Shown: piece by piece, positions 60,659-64,000 of the stretch
How the letters are laid out: each line of letters opens with the position of its first letter
How positions within the stretch are numbered: position 1 is the first letter of the stretch
Assembly (NCBI RefSeq): GCF_000342045.1
Contig: NZ_AONQ01000022.1
Location: forward strand, 1-64,000
Origin: Paramagnetospirillum caucaseum
GTDB lineage: Bacteria; Pseudomonadota; Alphaproteobacteria; Rhodospirillales; Magnetospirillaceae
Direction of reading: 5' to 3'
Length of the DNA stretch: 64,000 bases
Notes under the pieces: generated by a model
Told to the model about the DNA's origin: nothing
The model's database searches: none
What the model saw: only the letters and a program-made list of their open reading frames with translations
Made by a program: the position numbers and the translations under genes

Positions 60659-61155
60659 CGCGCGCTCCGGCGGGCGCGGGGAAGCTTGCCGTTCAGGTCG
60701 GTGAGATAGGCCTTGCCCGCCTCGTTGACCGCCTCGCGCCGCCCGGTGATCCAGCGGCGGCAATGGGACGAACCGCAATCGCAGGGAAACTGGCGGTACA
60801 AGGTGTCTTCGGTCACCGCGTAGTCGATGGTCAGCAACTCGCCCGGCCCGATGTCCAGCAGGGCGAGAATTTCGAGGCGCTGCATATCCAGCACGCAATT
60901 GGGGGCGCAGGAATGGGACAGCAATCCGACGAAATAAGGGTCGTGCAGGTGGGTTGCCGGCGAAATCTGCAGGCTGTGCTGGAAGACGGTGTTGGAGAGC
61001 ATCCCGGCGAACTTGGCGACCCGCTTGCCGCGTTCGAAGTGAATTCTGGCCCGGATGCCCCTGCCGACCCGGCCGTCCACCGCGGTCACGGTGAATTGCT
61101 CGGAATTGGGGAGAGTCTCGTCGACGATCAGTTCGCGCGGGTAGATCTCGGCCAT
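60655..61155 (-). CDS. SET-domain protein (putative lysine methyltransferase)
   Basis: A 166-residue protein with a compact SET domain: GRGIRARIHFERGKRVAKFAG, the knot LLSHSCAPNCVLD (81-87), ELLTIDYAVT and a post-SET cysteine cluster CDCGSSHC (125-132) that binds zinc in relatives. It should transfer methyl groups from SAM to a lysine side chain. Bacterial SET proteins are less common than eukaryotic ones and their targets vary. It precedes and overlaps a PLP decarboxylase gene, so the two are translated together. A start at 61203 is possible. Confidence 0.82.
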   Translation of the reverse strand: MAEIYPRELIVDETLPNSEQFTVTAVDGRVGRGIRARIHFERGKRVAKFAGMLSNTVFQHSLQISPATHLHDPYFVGLLSHSCAPNCVLDMQRLEILALLDIGPGELLTIDYAVTEDTLYRQFPCDCGSSHCRRWITGRREAVNEAGKAYLTDLNGKLPRARRSAR

Positions 61156-61406
61156 GGTGGACAGCGCACCTCGATCCCAGAGCCAAAGGAGCGAATTCCC
61201 CATCAAGGTAGTCTTGCGCCCGGGCGGCGTCAACGGACGATGCATCGCCGCAATCGCCGTTTTAGCTATTTGATTTAATTAGATAATAACATTTGCGCCC
61301 TAGCATGGGGCCGGGCTGTTCCGCTCCCTGGTCCCGGCGGACCTTCCGGGGCGGGCCGGCTCATGGTACACAGGTATTCAGACCCATTGGAAAGGCTTGG
61401 CCCACC

Positions 61407-64000
61407 TTGGCGGATTCGACCCCGATCAGTGCCGGTGCAAATACGCTCCGCAGCCTGTCCGAGTGGGAGAGGATCACCCGCGATCTGCTGGAAGAGGGCC
61501 AGAACTTCCTGGCCCACGATACGGCGCGCGAGGGGCTGAGGGCCTATCCCGACAGTTTCAAGCTGGCCATTTTCGGCGCGGTGGCGCTGTCGCAGACCGG
61601 CGCGGTGGACGAGGCGCGCAAGCTGCTGCAGCCGGTGCTCGACGTCATCCTGATCGACGAGGGGCCGTTCCATCGCCTGCACAATTCCTTGCGCCGCGCC
61701 GTCGAGGGGCTGGAGCAGGCGGACAGCCAGGACACCCTGGCCTCCATGGCCGAACTGGCCGAGGCGCTGGAACTGGTGCGCGGCAAGAAGCTGGTGGCCA
61801 GCGCCGACGCCGAGACCTATACCTCCCTGGCCGGGGTGTTCCGCGAGGCCTGGCTGGCGTCGGGCGCGCGGGGCGATCTCGAGCATTGCCGCGAACTGTT
61901 CCTGCGCGCCTTCCACATCAGCAACGCGCCGCGCGACGGCATCGACGCGGCGGTGACCTCGTGGCTGCTGGGCGATCACGACGGGGCGCGGGACCTGGCG
62001 CGGCGGGTCCGCGACCGGGTGTCCCACGCCGAAACCGACCTCACCCTGTCGCCGGAGGAGCGCTACCAACTGCTGGCCACGGTGGCCGAGGCCCACCTGC
62101 TGCTGGGAGAGGTGCAGGACGCCCTGGCCTCCTTCGCCTGGGCCAGCACCCTGGAAGGCATCCATTACGGCAGCACCGTGGCGGCCCTGAAACAGCTGGC
62201 CCTGCTGCAGGAAGGCGGGCTGGCCGTTCCCGAGGCGGTGTTCGACATCATCAAGCCGCCCACCGTGGTGGTGTTCACCGGCCACGCGCTGGACCGGCCG
62301 GGCGAGGGGCCGCACTTTCCGCCCGAACTGGAAAGCGCCGTGCGGGCCGAGATCGCCAAGTCCCTGGACGAGCTGGGTGCCCAGGTGGGCTATTCCACCG
62401 CCGCCTGCGGCTCGGATTTGCTGTTCATTGAGGCCATGCTGGAGCGCGGCGCCGAGGTGAACGTGGTGATGCCCTACGCCATCGACGATTTCATCGCCGA
62501 GAACGTGCGCTATGGCGGCTCGCGCTGGGAGATGCGCTTCAGGAACGCGCTGAAGCTGGCCAACACCGTGACCTACGCCACCGAGGAGCGCTTCCTCGGC
62601 CACGGCATGCTCTACCGCTTCGCCAACCAGTGCCTGCACGGGCTGGCGACGCTCAGGGCCACCTTCCTGCGCACCGCCCCCTACCTGCTGGCGGTGTGGG
62701 ACATGATGCCCGGCTCGCTGGCCGGCGGCGCCGCCGACTTCATCGACCAGTGGGAGGACATCTCCCAACTGCGCATCATCGATCTGGACGGCCTGCTGCA
62801 GCAGCACCCCGATCTGGCCGGCGATTGCCTGCCCGCCATGCCCGACCTGGACGGCGACCAGGACGAGGAGCAGGGCGAGGGCCGGGTCATCCGCTCCATG
62901 ATGTTTTGCGATATCGCCGGCTATTCCAAGCTGAAGGAGGAACACACCCCGGTGTTCCTCGACTTCCTGCGCATCATTTCCGAGGGCATGGCCGGGCTGG
63001 AGCATCAGCCCCTGGCCATCAACACCTGGGGCGACGCCATCTTCGCGGTGATGGACAAGGCCACCCCCATGGCCGAATACGCCCAGACCCTGCAGGAAAT
63101 GGTGCTGAAGGCCGACGGGGAACTGGCCGACCGCCTGCCCCATCCCCTCAATCTGCGTATCTCGCTGCATGCCGGTCCGGTGTTCCAGGCCATCGACCCC
63201 ATCTGCGGCCGGCAGAACTTCTACGGCAGCCACATCAACCGCGCGGCAAGGCTGGAGCCGGTGACGGTGATCGGCCACGTCTACGCCACCCAGCAATTTG
63301 TGGCGGTGTTGACCGCCGAGCAGAGCGCCATGCGCTCGGAGTCCCAGAACCGGGGCGAGGACTTCGTCGAGCGCTTTGCCTGCGAATATGTGGGCGTGCT
63401 GTCGCTGGCCAAGGATTTCGGCAAGCAGACCGTCTATCACCTGCGCCGTCGGGCGGCCACCGAGGACATCCCCGAGGAGCCCGTGGCGGAACCGCCGCCG
63501 CCCGAGCCCAATCTCCAGGCGCTGCTGTCCACCGAACTGCTGAACGTCATCCGCTCGATCCCCGTGGACGAGGAGCCCGCTCCCGAGGAGGAGCCGGCGC
63601 CGTTCGAGGACCCGGTGGCCGAGGAGGAGCCCGCTCCCCCGCCGCCCGTTCTGGAGGGCGCCCTGTCCGACGACGACATGGAAGCCATCCTGGCCATGGG
63701 CGAGGTGGCGGACCTGGGCGAGGACGAGGAGCCGGCGCCCTGCGCCCCCGCCGATCTCGGCGATCTCGGCTCTCCCATCCTGTCCGACGACGACATGGAG
63801 GCCTTGTTGGGCGAGGCCGCCCCGCCGGTGACGGAAGGCACCCTGTCCGACGATGACCTTGCCGCCATCCTGGCCATGGGCGAGGTGGCGGACCTGGGCG
63901 AGGGCGAGGAGCCGGCGCCCTGCGCCCCCGCCGATCTCGGCGATCTCGGCTCCACCGCCCTGTCCGACGAGGATCTCGCCGCCCTGCTGGAGGAAATCGG
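61407..64000 (+). CDS. Large signalling protein: helical N-terminus, SLOG-like domain, class III nucleotidyl cyclase, acidic repeats; incomplete
   Basis: An open frame of at least 864 residues that runs off the window. Residues 1-280 are helical repeat-like, TRAFs-binding or TPR style (ARKLLQPVLDVILIDEG, HLLLGEVQDALASFAWAS). About 285-420 resembles a SLOG-type nucleotide-sensor unit (TVVVFTGHALDRPG, AACGSDLLFIEAMLERGAEVNVVMP). A class III cyclase core follows: metal aspartates in MFCDIAGYSKL (D502) and NTWGDAIFAV (D543), and the transition-state residues in GSHINRAARLEP (N611, R615). After about 680 comes an acidic Pro/Glu-rich tail with four LSDDDMEALL-type units. The TTG start is the best available, after GGAAAGG; it is uncertain. 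Confidence 0.8.
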   Translation, partial: MADSTPISAGANTLRSLSEWERITRDLLEEGQNFLAHDTAREGLRAYPDSFKLAIFGAVALSQTGAVDEARKLLQPVLDVILIDEGPFHRLHNSLRRAVEGLEQADSQDTLASMAELAEALELVRGKKLVASADAETYTSLAGVFREAWLASGARGDLEHCRELFLRAFHISNAPRDGIDAAVTSWLLGDHDGARDLARRVRDRVSHAETDLTLSPEERYQLLATVAEAHLLLGEVQDALASFAWASTLEGIHYGSTVAALKQLALLQEGGLAVPEAVFDIIKPPTVVVFTGHALDRPGEGPHFPPELESAVRAEIAKSLDELGAQVGYSTAACGSDLLFIEAMLERGAEVNVVMPYAIDDFIAENVRYGGSRWEMRFRNALKLANTVTYATEERFLGHGMLYRFANQCLHGLATLRATFLRTAPYLLAVWDMMPGSLAGGAADFIDQWEDISQLRIIDLDGLLQQHPDLAGDCLPAMPDLDGDQDEEQGEGRVIRSMMFCDIAGYSKLKEEHTPVFLDFLRIISEGMAGLEHQPLAINTWGDAIFAVMDKATPMAEYAQTLQEMVLKADGELADRLPHPLNLRISLHAGPVFQAIDPICGRQNFYGSHINRAARLEPVTVIGHVYATQQFVAVLTAEQSAMRSESQNRGEDFVERFACEYVGVLSLAKDFGKQTVYHLRRRAATEDIPEEPVAEPPPPEPNLQALLSTELLNVIRSIPVDEEPAPEEEPAPFEDPVAEEEPAPPPPVLEGALSDDDMEAILAMGEVADLGEDEEPAPCAPADLGDLGSPILSDDDMEALLGEAAPPVTEGTLSDDDLAAILAMGEVADLGEGEEPAPCAPADLGDLGSTALSDEDLAALLEEI
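63663..64000 (+). repeat. 180-base in-frame tandem repeat in the cyclase tail
   Basis: Segments beginning at 63663 and 63843 are near-identical over more than 100 bases, giving a 60-residue period. Each holds a copy of LSDDDMEAILAMGE or LSDDDLAAILAMGE plus the stretch PAPCAPADLGDLG. Half-period copies start at 63780 and 63960. The array continues past the window end. Confidence 0.85.

Noticed and set aside
61275-63440. A 721-residue minus-strand reading frame
   Set aside because: It is antisense to the cyclase gene, full of His/Gln/Gly as shadows of GC-rich genes are, while the plus frame has domain motifs.

Overview
The window looks like a piece of a chromosome from a GC-rich alphaproteobacterium, most likely Rhodospirillales and Magnetospirillum-like. 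The reasons are the codon use, the mix of an NAD-reducing hydrogenase, PAS/GGDEF proteins, a NIT-type chemoreceptor and a phasin, and the overall protein style. The genus is an inference, and no magnetosome genes are present. Coding density is high. I see no rRNA, tRNA, CRISPR array, insertion sequence or prophage. Four apparent frameshifts in three genes all sit in runs of G or C, which points to unfinished or homopolymer-sensitive sequence rather than real gene decay.

Layout. 1-9036: end of tex; a MarR regulator with twin operators; a DUF1398 protein; a TetR-RND efflux operon; a metallophosphoesterase lacking a key motif; an RluA-type pseudouridine synthase; a tandem universal stress protein. 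9165-12921 (minus): OmpA-like lipoprotein, AsmA-like protein, DUF190 protein and the CrcB fluoride channel. 13148-17631: PAS-GGDEF cyclase, molybdate transporter modBC, and three small or unassigned proteins. 17777-22925 (minus): a tightly overlapping hoxF-U-Y-H operon with its maturation protease. 23153-30799: GNAT-Rrf2 pair, NIT chemoreceptor, REC-pentapeptide fusion, DnrO-like protein, Atm1-type exporter, phasin.

30921-38314: the elongation factor P module (divergent epmA and epmB, then efp), an inositol-phosphatase-like gene, a Pro/Lys-repeat OmpA protein with a MotA/MotB-like pair, and a guanidinium exporter gene preceded by a two-hairpin guanidine-II riboswitch. 38318-51413: a Cys-rich protein, a NicO/DUF1007 metal transporter pair, a cystathionine beta-lyase-like enzyme, a 38-residue membrane protein, a Cache-HAMP-PAS-GGDEF protein, cbiX/cobA for siroheme or cobalamin, a Kv-type channel, an unassigned 565-residue protein, and an AhpD plus split YeeE/YedE operon. 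51457-56634: an envelope cluster (O-antigen ligase/polymerase-like protein, lipoprotein hydrolase, outer-membrane barrel, Tat-exported transglutaminase-like protein). 56662-64000: parE, an acyl-CoA thioesterase, a small lipoprotein, a SET-domain protein overlapping a PLP decarboxylase, and a very large, incomplete protein joining a helical N-terminus, a SLOG-like domain, a class III nucleotidyl cyclase domain and FliM-like acidic repeats.

The genes mostly serve independent housekeeping roles. The coherent systems are hydrogen oxidation/NAD reduction, EF-P modification, guanidine export under RNA control, tetrapyrrole synthesis, molybdate uptake, RND efflux, and a strong second-messenger signalling component (two GGDEF proteins and one class III cyclase).
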